Shown: in pieces, positions 8,494-16,367 of the stretch | Numbering within the stretch: the first letter of the stretch is position 1 | Layout: each line of letters starts with the position of its first letter | NCBI RefSeq assembly: GCF_003696215.1 | Contig: NZ_RFFG01000073.1 | Coordinates: forward strand, 1-40,150 | DNA: 40,150 nucleotides | Source of the DNA: Actinomadura harenae | GTDB taxonomy: Bacteria > Actinomycetota > Actinomycetes > Streptosporangiales > Streptosporangiaceae | Reading direction: 5' to 3' | The notes under the pieces: model-generated | What the model saw: the letters and a program-made list of their open reading frames with translations, nothing else | The model's database searches: none | Told to the model about the DNA's origin: nothing | Program-made: the position numbers and the translations under genes

Positions 8494-8889
8494 ATGTGGT
8501 TGGCTCCCGAACGCAGGTCGGCACGCCGGTGGGCGGTCCCCGTCCTCGTCCTCGGCGCGGGTCTGGTGGTCGGCGGGGTCCTGGTGGCCGACGGCCGCCG
8601 GGGCACCGCGCTGATCGCCCTGGCGGTGCTCGCCGGGTACGCGGCGCATCTGGCGTACCGGCGGGACGAGCAGGGCCTGGCGATCAGCGAGGCGTTCGGC
8701 CGCGGGCACCGGGGTCGGACGCACCTGAAGGCCGCGGCGATGACCGGGGACGTGCTGTCGGCGGGCCTGGTCGCCGCGCTGGTCGTCCAGGCGCTGCGCG
8801 GCGCCGACGTCGCGCCCTACGCGTGGCTGGCGCTGCTCGCCGGGGTGACCTACCTGGTGTCGGCGCTGGCGGGCGGCCGGGCGCCGTAG
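8494..8889 (+). CDS. Small integral membrane protein, unknown function
   Basis: About 131 residues. I prefer the ATG at 8494 because GGGAAAG lies nine bases before it, while the in-frame ATG at 8485 would sit directly on that site. The first ~12 residues are positively charged (APERRSARR). There are roughly four hydrophobic helices: about residues 14-30, 37-50, 82-98 and 105-123. Between them lies a hydrophilic loop with RRDEQG and RGHRGRTH that probably faces the cytoplasm. I recognise no catalytic motif and do not assign a family. It lies between the VOC and EAL-CBS genes on the same strand but is probably transcribed separately from both. Confidence 0.72.
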   Translation: MWLAPERRSARRWAVPVLVLGAGLVVGGVLVADGRRGTALIALAVLAGYAAHLAYRRDEQGLAISEAFGRGHRGRTHLKAAAMTGDVLSAGLVAALVVQALRGADVAPYAWLALLAGVTYLVSALAGGRAP

Positions 8890-8894
8890 CGGGG

Positions 8895-8918
8895 CCGCCC
8901 GCCTGCGCCAACGGGCGG
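8895..8918. terminator. Weak hairpin after the small membrane protein gene
   Basis: CCGCCCG (8895-8901) pairs with CGGGCGG (8912-8918) over a 10-base loop, six bases after the stop codon. The stem is short and lacks a T-run. Confidence 0.3.
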
Positions 8919-8983
8919 TGAGGTTCGCCGCGCGGTGACGAAATGTTGGTGAACGTCGGCTGACGACGCTCGTTTTATCCGGT

Positions 8984-10159
8984 TTGACCAGCGATGATGC
9001 GGTCGTGTCACCGCAAGAAGTGCTGATCCCGGCGCGGGAGCTGTTCCAGCCGGTCATCGACCTGGAGTCCGGCGCGGTCGTCGCCGTCGAGGCGCTGGCC
9101 CCGGACGCCGGGGCGCTGCCCCTGGACCCCCGGCTGAGCCCCGAGCCCACCGACGACGCCGTCCGCGCCGACCTCGGCCGCGCCGCGCACGCCGCCGAAG
9201 CGGGCGCCCTGCTGCCCACCCGGCTGCCGCTGCTGGTCACCGTCCGGGCGGAGACGGTCGCGCGCGGCGAACCCGTGCTGGCCGAGCTGCACCGCCGGCT
9301 GTCGGCGACCGGACGGCGGCCCGGCGAGTTCATCGTCGCCGTCGCCGGGGGCTTCCCCCCGTTCCAGCGGCAGGCCGTCGCCGCGTCGCTGAGCGCGCTG
9401 CGCCGGGCCGGCTACCTGGTCGGGCTGGGCGAGCTGGGCGCCGCGCACGCGCCGCTGGACCTGCTCGCCGAGACCGTCCCGTACCTGGTCGCGGTGCATC
9501 CCGACCTCGTCCACCGCGCGCGCTCCGACCCGCGCCGGGAGGCGCTCGTGCGGGCGCTGGTCGACATGGCGCACGGCCTCGGCACGCACCTGCTCGCGCC
9601 CGGCCTGGCCACCGAGGAGCAGGTCCTCCAGCAGCGCGGGCTGGGCGTCCGGCTGGCGCAGGGCCCGGCGTTCGCGCCGCCCGGATGGCGTCCGGGGATG
9701 CCGGTCAGGGTCCCGGTGGCCGGGCGGGACGGGGGCGGTCCGGCGCGTCCGGCGGCCTCGGACCTCGGGCCGCGCGTCTCGGAGTTCACCCTCCCGGCCA
9801 TGACGCTGCCCGAGACCGCGACCGCCGACGAGGTCCTGACCACGCTGAACGCCGAGACGGGCGCGACGAGCGTGGTGCTCGTGGACGCCCGCCAGCGCCC
9901 GGTCGCGACCGTCGACCGCACCCGGTTCCTGCTGAAGCTGTCCGGGGCCTACGGGCACGCGCTGCACGCGCACCGCCCCGCCGTCCGGCTCGCCGACGCG
10001 CCGCGCCACGTGCCGCGCACCGTCCCGGCGGTCGCGGCCCTGCGCGCGGCCGGGCAGGAGGCCGAGCGCGTCTACGACGACCTGGTCGTCACCGACGAGG
10101 TGGGCCGCTGCCTCGGGATCGTCCGGGTGGCGGACCTGATCCGCGGCATGGCCCCCTGA
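8984..10159 (+). CDS. Degenerate EAL-domain protein with C-terminal CBS pair
   Basis: About 391 residues from TTG 8984; a GTG at 9005 is an equally possible start and neither has a clear ribosome site. Residues ~15-240 are recognisable as an EAL fold: FQPVIDLESG, then VEALAP, and a late AQGPAF. The metal and catalytic positions of active c-di-GMP phosphodiesterases are mostly lost. The DDFG motif reads GELG, the KID lysine position reads VAVHPD, the EGVET glutamate position reads APGLAT, and the VNVS asparagine position reads VTVR. Only the EAL glutamate and the late glutamine remain. Residues ~265-390 look like two CBS repeats, which usually bind adenine nucleotides. I infer a non-enzymatic sensor or scaffold. 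It is convergent with the two-component genes, so no operon partner is evident. Confidence 0.78.
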   Translation: MTSDDAVVSPQEVLIPARELFQPVIDLESGAVVAVEALAPDAGALPLDPRLSPEPTDDAVRADLGRAAHAAEAGALLPTRLPLLVTVRAETVARGEPVLAELHRRLSATGRRPGEFIVAVAGGFPPFQRQAVAASLSALRRAGYLVGLGELGAAHAPLDLLAETVPYLVAVHPDLVHRARSDPRREALVRALVDMAHGLGTHLLAPGLATEEQVLQQRGLGVRLAQGPAFAPPGWRPGMPVRVPVAGRDGGGPARPAASDLGPRVSEFTLPAMTLPETATADEVLTTLNAETGATSVVLVDARQRPVATVDRTRFLLKLSGAYGHALHAHRPAVRLADAPRHVPRTVPAVAALRAAGQEAERVYDDLVVTDEVGRCLGIVRVADLIRGMAP

Positions 10160-10179
10160 CCCCTGTCCGGGTCGTCGGC

Positions 10180-10216
10180 GCAGGCCGTCAGGGCAGGTGG
10201 TCGGGCAGGCCGTCAG
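10180..10216. repeat. 12-bp direct repeat between convergent genes
   Basis: GCAGGCCGTCAG occurs at 10180-10191 and again at 10205-10216, the second copy overlapping the stop codon of the response regulator gene. It lies in the 53-base gap between converging genes. No hairpin or T-run is evident. Confidence 0.35.
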
Positions 10217-10848
10217 CGGAGGTCGTCGGCGTGCTCGCGGGCCAGGATCGCGGCCTGGACGCGGCTGCGCAGCTCCAGCTTGGCCAGGATCCGGCTGACA
10301 TGGGTCTTGGCCGTCGTCTCCGCCATCTCGAGGCGCTCGGCGATCTGCTGGTTCGACAGGCCGTCCCCGAGGCAGGCCAGGACGTCCCGCTCGCGCTGGG
10401 TCAGCACGTCCAGCGCGACGGGCTCGGCGGGCACGGGCGCGGACGCGAACGCGCCGATCAGCCGCCGGGTGACCTGCGGCGCGATCACGCCCTCCCCCGC
10501 CGCGACCGTCCGGACGGCCTCCACGAGGCGGTCGGCGTCCACGTCCTTCAGCAGGAACCCGGCCGCGCCCGCGCGCAGCGCCCCGAACACGTGCGCGTCG
10601 GCGTCGAACGTCGTCAGGACGAGCACGTCGGCGATCCCGGCGACCTCGCGGGTCGCGGCGATCCCGTCCATCCGCGGCATCCGGACGTCCATCAGGACCA
10701 CGTCCGGGCGCAGCTCGCGGGTGAGCGCCACGGCCTCCTCGCCGTCGGCGGCCTCCCCGACCACCTCGACGTCCGGGGCCGCGCGGAGGATCAGCGCGAT
10801 CCCGGCCCGCACCGCCGCCTGGTCGTCGGCCACCAGAACCCTGATCAC
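10213..10848 (-). CDS. NarL/LuxR-type response regulator
   Basis: A 211-residue regulator. The receiver domain (1-120) has the acidic pair in VADDQ (residues 8-9), the phosphoacceptor Asp54 in VLMDVRMP, the switch Thr in VLTTFD and the conserved lysine in FLLKDV. The C-terminal LuxR-type helix-turn-helix (about 145-211) carries LTQRERDVL and GLSNQQIAERLEMAETTAKTHV. The start is GTG at 10848, whose last two bases form part of the kinase stop codon (GTGA), so the two are almost certainly translationally coupled. Phosphorylated by the kinase encoded upstream, it would dimerise and bind DNA. Target genes cannot be named; the neighbouring EAL-CBS gene is convergent. Confidence 0.93.
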   Translation of the reverse strand: MIRVLVADDQAAVRAGIALILRAAPDVEVVGEAADGEEAVALTRELRPDVVLMDVRMPRMDGIAATREVAGIADVLVLTTFDADAHVFGALRAGAAGFLLKDVDADRLVEAVRTVAAGEGVIAPQVTRRLIGAFASAPVPAEPVALDVLTQRERDVLACLGDGLSNQQIAERLEMAETTAKTHVSRILAKLELRSRVQAAILAREHADDLR

Positions 10849-12017
10849 CGCGCCTCCCTTCCGTCCACCCCGCCGTCCAGGGGCAGCTCCGCCCGGACCA
10901 CCCAGCGCCCGCCGGCCGCCCCGGCGTCGAACTCCCCGCCGAGCAGCGTGGCCCGCTCCCGCATCCCGATCAGCCCGGCGCCGGACCCCGGCAGCCGCGA
11001 GGCCCCGCCGAGCGGGCTGGTCACCTCCACGCGCACCAGGCCCGTCCCGTAGGTCAGCCGCACCTCGGCCCGTCCCGGCCCGCCGTGCTTGAGCGCGTTC
11101 GTCAGCGACTCCTGCACGATCCGGTACGCGGCGAGCTCGACGGCCGCGGGCGGCGCGTACGGCTCCCCCACGACCTCCAGGCATGCCGACAGGTCCGAGC
11201 GGGCCACGTGCCCTACGAGCCGGTCCAGCTCGGACAGGCGGGGCGCGGCGGGCGGGTCGGTCCCGTCGTCCCGCAGCAGGCCGATCATGCGCCGCATCTC
11301 CGCCAGCCCCTGGACGCTGTTCTCCCGGATGACCACCATGGCCCGCCGCAGCCCCTCCTCGTCCAGGTCGCGGACGCGCAGCAGGGCCGTGGAGTGCAGC
11401 GCCACCGCGCTCAGGTGGTTGGCGACCACGTCGTGCAGCTCCCGCGCCATCCGCGCCCGCTCGGCCGTCACGGCGGCCAGCCGGTCCATCTCCGCCAGCC
11501 GCGCCACCTGCCCGGCGCGCTCCCGCTCGGCCTCCGCGCGGTCCCGGTGCTCCCGGACGATCATGGCGGTCAGCACCGGCGTCAGCCAGGTCGTCCCGGC
11601 GACCGCGCCGAGCACGATCCCCGGCCCGAGCCGGCCGACCGCCACCCCGCCCGCGGCCACCACCGACAGCGACGCCCCGACCGTCGCCCCGAGCAGCCAC
11701 CGCACCGCCCCGCGCGGCCCGTACAGCGTCGCCGCGTACAGGGCGTCGGTGTAGATCACCGCCCCGCCGATGCTGGGCCCGAGGACCACCTCGAAGGCGT
11801 TCCCGGCGGTCGAGATCGCCAGGCCCGTCATGGGGGCCGTCCGGCGGAACAGCATCCCGACGCACATCACCGCCAGTGGGACGGCCCGCAGCCCCACCGG
11901 CGCGCTCCAGCCGTGCACCGTCCACCGCACGTACCCGTGGGAGAGCAGGAGCAGGACACCGCCCGCGAACGCGAGCGGCGCGATCAGGGCGTCCTGCCTG
12001 GTGGTGAAGCGCTGCAC
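10845..12017 (-). CDS. HisKA_3-family sensor histidine kinase
   Basis: A 390-residue membrane kinase of the DesK/LiaS/NarX group. The N-terminal ~155 residues hold about five hydrophobic helices with no large extracellular sensor loop, which suggests a membrane-embedded or intracellular stimulus. A short coiled stretch (155-185) leads to the dimerisation and phosphotransfer region with His195 in ARELHDVVANHL. The ATPase domain has the N-box ESLTNALKHG (near 297-306) and the G-box GAGLIGMRERA (near 347-357). Start GTG at 12017 follows a run of G residues that can serve as ribosome site. It overlaps the response regulator gene by four bases, making a two-gene operon. The signal is unknown. Confidence 0.92.
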   Translation of the reverse strand: MQRFTTRQDALIAPLAFAGGVLLLLSHGYVRWTVHGWSAPVGLRAVPLAVMCVGMLFRRTAPMTGLAISTAGNAFEVVLGPSIGGAVIYTDALYAATLYGPRGAVRWLLGATVGASLSVVAAGGVAVGRLGPGIVLGAVAGTTWLTPVLTAMIVREHRDRAEAERERAGQVARLAEMDRLAAVTAERARMARELHDVVANHLSAVALHSTALLRVRDLDEEGLRRAMVVIRENSVQGLAEMRRMIGLLRDDGTDPPAAPRLSELDRLVGHVARSDLSACLEVVGEPYAPPAAVELAAYRIVQESLTNALKHGGPGRAEVRLTYGTGLVRVEVTSPLGGASRLPGSGAGLIGMRERATLLGGEFDAGAAGGRWVVRAELPLDGGVDGREAR

Positions 12018-12125
12018 CCCCCTATCTCAGCACCCCGGCAGGGCCCGTACGCCCCTCCCCGGGCGGGACCGGCCCTACATCCTTCGGAGTACGGACGATC
12101 TCCGGCGCGGGTCAGGCGGCAGAGG

Positions 12126-12905
12126 TCAGGCGGCCACGGCGCGGAGGGTGAGGGTGATCAGGGGCAGGTCGAACTCGCCCTCGGCGGTCTCCGGGGTGGC
12201 GCGCAGGTGGTCGACGATCCGGCCCAGCAGGACGTCGCGCTCCGGGCCGTCCATGATCAGGACGTGGGAGTGGGTGCCGATCGTCGCGGCCATCGACTCG
12301 GCCGTCCGGGGCTGGACGTGCGGGAACTCGGTCTGCTCGACGTTCGGGAACAGCGGGTGCTCGGGCAGGCCCCGGGGACGCCCCCGGGCCACCGGGAAGC
12401 CGCTCCGGGCGATCCGCTTCATCTCCGCCACCCACGGGACGGCGGAGTCGTCCCGGTTCCAGAGGCCGCCCATGACGCCGCCCGGAGCCAGGACGCGGTG
12501 GATCTCCGGGTAGGCCCGGTCCAGGTCGAACCAGTGCATGGCCTGGCCGATCAGGACGGCGTCCACCGAGCCGTCCGGCAGCGGGATCTCCTCGGCGGCG
12601 CCCTCCAGCGCGGTCACCCCGGGGTGCGCGCGGCGCAGCTCGTCCAGCATCGCGGGGTCCGGCTCGACAGCGGTGATCGCCTCGGCCGGGATCCCGGCGG
12701 CGGCGAGGACGCCGGTCAGCTTGCCCGTCCCGGCCCCCAGATCGAGCACACGGGCCGGACGGCCCTCGAGCCGGTCCAGCACCCACCGGACGGCGGCGAT
12801 CGGGTAGTCGGGGCGTTCGGCGGCGTAGGCGGCAGCGTTCGCGCCGAACGAGGCGGCGCGGCGGGCCGTGAGGTCCTCGGGAGACTCCGGAAGGGCGTCG
12901 GGCAT
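12126..12905 (-). CDS. SAM-dependent class I methyltransferase
   Basis: A 259-residue methyltransferase with a Methyltransf_11-type fold. Motif I, VLDLGAGTGKLT (53-64), binds SAM; the acidic residue after strand 2 is in AVEPDPAML (about 79-87), and LPDGSVDAVLIGQAMHWF is the motif II/III region. The C-terminal half is the variable substrate-binding part. The closest group is the UbiE/YcgJ-like small-molecule methyltransferases, but the substrate is unknown. There is no clear ribosome site before the ATG; a leaderless start is possible (see the promoter entry). It lies downstream of the suf operon on the same strand but is separated by a strong hairpin. Confidence 0.85.
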   Translation of the reverse strand: MPDALPESPEDLTARRAASFGANAAAYAAERPDYPIAAVRWVLDRLEGRPARVLDLGAGTGKLTGVLAAAGIPAEAITAVEPDPAMLDELRRAHPGVTALEGAAEEIPLPDGSVDAVLIGQAMHWFDLDRAYPEIHRVLAPGGVMGGLWNRDDSAVPWVAEMKRIARSGFPVARGRPRGLPEHPLFPNVEQTEFPHVQPRTAESMAATIGTHSHVLIMDGPERDVLLGRIVDHLRATPETAEGEFDLPLITLTLRAVAA

Positions 12906-12912
12906 GGGGTCC

Positions 12913-12918
12913 AGGCTA
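12913..12918 (-). promoter_or_regulatory. Candidate -10 element for leaderless methyltransferase mRNA
   Basis: On the minus strand TAGCCT (TANNNT pattern) ends seven bases before the ATG at 12905. Actinobacterial leaderless transcripts typically have such a hexamer 6-7 bases before a start codon that is also the first transcribed base. No convincing -35 element is visible. Confidence 0.4.
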
Positions 12919-12924
12919 GGACGG

Positions 12925-12959
12925 CGAAGGCCGCACCCCGGAGCGGGGTGCGGCCTTCG
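12925..12959 (-). terminator. Strong hairpin ending the suf operon
   Basis: A 16-bp perfect stem, 12925-12940 pairing with 12944-12959 around a 3-base loop, lies 91 bases after the sufT stop codon and just before the methyltransferase gene. It lacks a T-run. It most likely ends the suf transcript and separates it from the methyltransferase gene. Confidence 0.65.
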
Positions 12960-13014
12960 GGCAACGCCTCAGGTCAGGCGCCCGGAGCCCGTCCGGCACG
13001 GCCCTGGACGGGTC

Positions 13015-13048
13015 GCGGGACGGGTGTGGACCGGGTGCGGGACGGGTG
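13015..13048. repeat. 12-bp direct repeat after sufT
   Basis: GCGGGACGGGTG occurs at 13015-13026 and 13037-13048, in the gap between sufT and the terminator hairpin. The copies are 22 bases apart. No function is suggested. Confidence 0.35.
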
Positions 13049-13050
13049 GC

Positions 13051-13503
13051 TCAGACGTTGAAGCCGAGGGCGCGGAGCTGGTCCCGGCCCTCGTCGGTGA
13101 TCTTGTCCGGGCCCCACGGCGGCAGCCAGACCCAGTTGATCTTCACGTCCTGGACCAGGTCCGCCAGCGCGCTGTGCGCCTGGTCCTCGATCACGTCGGT
13201 GAGCGGGCACGCGGCGCTGGTCAGCGTCATGTCCAGCGTGGCCACCCCGTCGGTGATGTTCACCCCGTAGACCAGGCCGAGGTCCACGACGTTGATGCCG
13301 AGCTCCGGGTCCACCACGTCGCGGAGGGCCTCCAGGACCTCCTCGTCCGGGGTGGCGTCGGGCTCCGGCTCGGGAGTGCGCGACCCGGCCGCCTCGGCGG
13401 TCTCGGGCTCACTCACGGCCTCGGCGGCCGTCTCCGGCGCGGCCGGGGCCTCCGTGACGGCCTCCACGGCCTCGGTCTCGATCTCTGTGACGTTCTCGCT
13501 CAT
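13051..13503 (-). CDS. sufT: SufT/MIP18-family Fe-S assembly factor
   Basis: A 150-residue protein whose C-terminal ~100 residues are a DUF59/MIP18 domain: EALRDVVDPELGINVVDLGL (about 55-74), then TSAACPLTDVIEDQ with the usual conserved cysteine. Such proteins help mature or deliver Fe-S clusters. The start at 13503 overlaps the sufU stop codon as ATGA, arguing for translational coupling and against the longer open frame upstream. Odd: the first ~50 residues are an acidic, low-complexity tail of Glu, Ala, Thr and Pro, which typical bacterial members (about 100-115 residues) lack. It is the last gene of the suf operon. Confidence 0.9.
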   Translation of the reverse strand: MSENVTEIETEAVEAVTEAPAAPETAAEAVSEPETAEAAGSRTPEPEPDATPDEEVLEALRDVVDPELGINVVDLGLVYGVNITDGVATLDMTLTSAACPLTDVIEDQAHSALADLVQDVKINWVWLPPWGPDKITDEGRDQLRALGFNV

Positions 13504-13958
13504 GCTGCCTCTCCCAGGGCGCGGGCGGTCGCGTCCTTGAACGCCATCCAGGCGAGCAGGGCGCACTTGATCCGGGCGGGGTACTTCGACACCCCGGCGA
13601 AGGCGATGGCGTCTTCCAGGACGTCCTCGTCCAGGTCGACCTCCTGGCCGCGCGACTGCATCAGCGTGAGGAACTCCTCGCCGACGCCCATCGCCTCCTT
13701 GACCGACTTGCCGATGACCAGATCGGTCATGACCGACGCGCTGGCCTGACTGATCGAGCAGCCCATGGCGTCGTACGAGACGTCCGCGACGACCGCGTTC
13801 CGGCCCGCGCCGTCCAGGTGCACGCGCACCGTCGTCTCGTCCCCGCAGGTGGGGTTGACGTGGTGCGCCTCGCCCTCGAACGGCTCCCGCAGCCCCTTGT
13901 TCAGGGGGTTGCGGTAATGGTCCAGGATGACCTCCTGGTACATCGCCTCAAGCTGCAT
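13500..13958 (-). CDS. sufU: SufU, sulfur-transfer/scaffold protein
   Basis: A 152-residue SufU. The zinc/sulfur site is complete: Cys38 and Asp40 in NPTCGD, Cys67 in GCSIS and Cys132 in RIKCALL. In Gram-positive bacteria SufU receives persulfide sulfur from SufS by zinc-ligand exchange. The insertion between the second and third ligand regions that separates SufU from IscU is present (about residues 95-115). It lies 52 bases after sufS and overlaps sufT by four bases. Confidence 0.95.
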   Translation of the reverse strand: MQLEAMYQEVILDHYRNPLNKGLREPFEGEAHHVNPTCGDETTVRVHLDGAGRNAVVADVSYDAMGCSISQASASVMTDLVIGKSVKEAMGVGEEFLTLMQSRGQEVDLDEDVLEDAIAFAGVSKYPARIKCALLAWMAFKDATARALGEAA

Positions 13959-14010
13959 GGCTTCCGTTTCCTCGTGAGGGGCCTTCGTCGTCCTTCAACA
14001 GCCCGCGGGA

Positions 14011-15273
14011 TCAGGCTGTTCCGAAGAACTTCTGGGCCTGCCGGACGCCGTCGGCCAGCGCGTCGACGTCCGCCAGGGTGTTGTGGACGTAGAACGACGC
14101 CCGGGTGGTGGCGGGGATGCCGAACCGGCGGCAGATCGGCTTGGCGCAGTGGTGTCCGACCCGGACCTCCACGCCCAGCTCGTCCAGCACCTGGCCGACG
14201 TCGTGCGGGTGGATCTCGTCCACCGTGAACGACACCGCGCCGCCGCGCGCCTCGGTGGTGCCCGGGCCGATCACCCGGACGCCCGCGATCTCGCCGAGCC
14301 GCTCCAGCGCGTACCCGGTGAGCGCGACCTCGTGCGCGTGGACGTTCGCCATGCCGAGGTCCGACAGGTAGTCGACCGCCGCGCCGAGCGCCACGGCCTG
14401 GGCCACGTTCGGCGACCCGGCCTCGAACCGCTGCGGCGGGGGCATGAACGTCGTGCCCTCCATCGTGACGGTCTCGATCATCGAGCCGCCGGTGATGAAG
14501 GGGGGCATCGCCTCGAGCAGCTCGGAGCGGCCCCAGAGCACGCCGACCCCGGTCGGGCCGAGCATCTTGTGGCCCGAGAAGGCCAGGAAGTCGGCGCCGA
14601 GGGTCGCCACGTCCACGGGCATGTGCGGGACCGACTGCGCGGCGTCCAGCACGACCAGCGCGCCGACCTGGCGGGCCCGCGCGGCGATCAGCTCGACCGG
14701 CGGGACGGTGCCGAGCACGTTCGACTGGTGGGTGAGCGCGACGAGCCTCGTCCGCTCGTTCACCAGCGTGTCGAGCTCGGCGAGGTCCAGGCGGCCCTCG
14801 TCGGTGATGCCGAACCAGCGCAGCGTCGCGCCCGTCCGCTGGCAGAGCTGCTGCCAGGGGACGAGGTTCGCGTGGTGCTCCATCTCGGTGACGAGGATCT
14901 CGTCGCCGGGCCCCACCCTGAACCGGTCGGCCTCGGGACCGGACGTGGCGGCGTTGCTCATCGCGTACGCCACCAGGTTGATCGCCTCGGTCGCGTTCTT
15001 GGTGAACACGATCTCGCCCGGCACCGCCCCGACGAACCGCGCGATCTTCTCGCGCGCGCTCTCGAACGCGTCCGTCGCCTCCTCGGCGAGCAGGTGCGCG
15101 CCGCGGTGCACGGCCGCGTTGTGCCGCTCGTAGAACTCCCGCTCGGCGTCCAGCACCTGGACGGGCTTCTGCGAGGTCGCCCCGGAGTCCAGGTAGATCA
15201 GCGGGTTCCCGCCCCGGACCGTCCGCTGGAGGAGGGGGAAGTCCTTCTTGATCTCCTCGGGCAGCAGGGTCAC
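14011..15273 (-). CDS. sufS: SufS cysteine desulfurase
   Basis: A 420-residue PLP enzyme of the group II desulfurases that takes sulfur from L-cysteine. The PLP lysine is Lys236 in FSGHKMLGPTG; the ring-stacking histidine is in TEMEHHANLVPW (129-140) and the PLP-binding aspartate is Asp210 in VVLDAAQS. The active-site cysteine is Cys376 in VGHHCAKP, on the short loop typical of SufS rather than IscS. The ATG at 15273 overlaps the sufC stop codon (ATGA). It works with SufU, encoded directly downstream. Confidence 0.96.
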   Translation of the reverse strand: MTLLPEEIKKDFPLLQRTVRGGNPLIYLDSGATSQKPVQVLDAEREFYERHNAAVHRGAHLLAEEATDAFESAREKIARFVGAVPGEIVFTKNATEAINLVAYAMSNAATSGPEADRFRVGPGDEILVTEMEHHANLVPWQQLCQRTGATLRWFGITDEGRLDLAELDTLVNERTRLVALTHQSNVLGTVPPVELIAARARQVGALVVLDAAQSVPHMPVDVATLGADFLAFSGHKMLGPTGVGVLWGRSELLEAMPPFITGGSMIETVTMEGTTFMPPPQRFEAGSPNVAQAVALGAAVDYLSDLGMANVHAHEVALTGYALERLGEIAGVRVIGPGTTEARGGAVSFTVDEIHPHDVGQVLDELGVEVRVGHHCAKPICRRFGIPATTRASFYVHNTLADVDALADGVRQAQKFFGTA

Positions 15274-16037
15274 GACGACGCGCCCGCCTTCACGTACTTC
15301 TCGTAGCCCTCGTTCTCCAGGACGTCGGCCAGCTCCGGGCCGCCCTGCTCGACGATCCGGCCGGCGGCGAACACGTGCACGAAGTCCGGCTTCACGTACC
15401 GCAGGATGCGGGTGTAGTGCGTGATCAGCAGGACGCCGGTCTCCGGGTCGCCGTCGTGGAACCGGTTGATGCCCTCGGAGACGACCTTCAGGGCGTCCAC
15501 GTCCAGGCCGGAGTCGGTCTCGTCCAGCACGGCGATCTTCGGCTTGAGCATCTCCAGCTGGAGGATCTCGTGCCGCTTCTTCTCGCCGCCGGAGAAGCCC
15601 TCGTTCAGCGAGCGCTGCGCGAACGCCGGGTCGATGGCCAGCGCGTCCATCGCCGCCTTGCTCTCCTTGGCGAACACGCGCAGCTTCGGCGCCTCGCCGC
15701 GGACGGCGGTGACCGCCGAGCGCAGGAAGTTCGACACCGACACGCCCGGCACCTCCACCGGGTACTGCATCGCCAGGAACAGGCCCGCGCGGGCCCGCTC
15801 GTCGACGCTCATCGCCAGGACGTCCTCGCCGTCCAGGGTGACCGTGCCGGAGGTGACGGTGTACTTCGGGTGGCCCGCGATCGCGTAGGCGAGCGTGGAC
15901 TTGCCGGACCCGTTCGGGCCCATGATCGCGTGGGTCTCGCCCGCCTTCACGGTCAGGTCGACGCCGCGCAGGATCTCCTTCGCGTCCTCGCCCGCTCCGA
16001 CGGAGACGTGCAGGTCGCGGATCTCAAGAGTGGCCAT
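15270..16037 (-). CDS. sufC: SufC, ATPase of the SufBCD scaffold
   Basis: A 255-residue ABC-type ATPase with no membrane partner. Walker A GPNGSGKST spans 40-48, the signature is FSGGEKKR and Walker B/D-loop reads AVLDETDSGLD, the SufC-typical form. ATP binding drives rearrangement of SufB and SufD during cluster building. It starts 12 bases after the Rieske gene and overlaps sufS by four bases. Confidence 0.96.
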   Translation of the reverse strand: MATLEIRDLHVSVGAGEDAKEILRGVDLTVKAGETHAIMGPNGSGKSTLAYAIAGHPKYTVTSGTVTLDGEDVLAMSVDERARAGLFLAMQYPVEVPGVSVSNFLRSAVTAVRGEAPKLRVFAKESKAAMDALAIDPAFAQRSLNEGFSGGEKKRHEILQLEMLKPKIAVLDETDSGLDVDALKVVSEGINRFHDGDPETGVLLITHYTRILRYVKPDFVHVFAAGRIVEQGGPELADVLENEGYEKYVKAGASS

Positions 16038-16049
16038 GATCAGTGTTTC

Positions 16050-16367
16050 CTAGTCCTCGGAGTCGAGCGAGACGTAGACGTCGCCGTCCTCGACCTTGAC
16101 CTTGTAGGTGGCGACGGGCTGCGTCGCGGGCGGGTTGGTGGGCTTGCCGCTCCGCAGGTCGAAGCAGGAGCCGTGCAGCCAGCACTCGATGGTGCCGTTG
16201 TAGATCTCGCCCTCGGAGAGCGAGACCTCCGCGTGCGAGCAGATGTCGCTGACCGCGAACACCTCCTCGCCACTGCGCACCACCGCGACCGGAGTGTCGT
16301 CCACCTCGACGGCGAGCGCGCCGTCCGCGGGGATCTCCGCCAGCGGGCAGACCTTCACGAAGCTCAT
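16050..16367 (-). CDS. Rieske-type [2Fe-2S] ferredoxin in the suf operon
   Basis: A 105-residue soluble Rieske protein resembling the ferredoxin subunit of non-heme iron dioxygenases. The cluster ligands are all present: Cys43 and His45 (CSHAEVSL) and Cys62 and His65 (CWLHGSCFD). There is no membrane anchor. The ATG at 16367 overlaps the sufD stop codon as ATGA, so it is part of the suf message. A Rieske gene between sufD and sufC is a recurring actinobacterial arrangement; a role as electron donor in cluster assembly is plausible but unproven. Confidence 0.93.
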   Translation of the reverse strand: MSFVKVCPLAEIPADGALAVEVDDTPVAVVRSGEEVFAVSDICSHAEVSLSEGEIYNGTIECWLHGSCFDLRSGKPTNPPATQPVATYKVKVEDGDVYVSLDSED

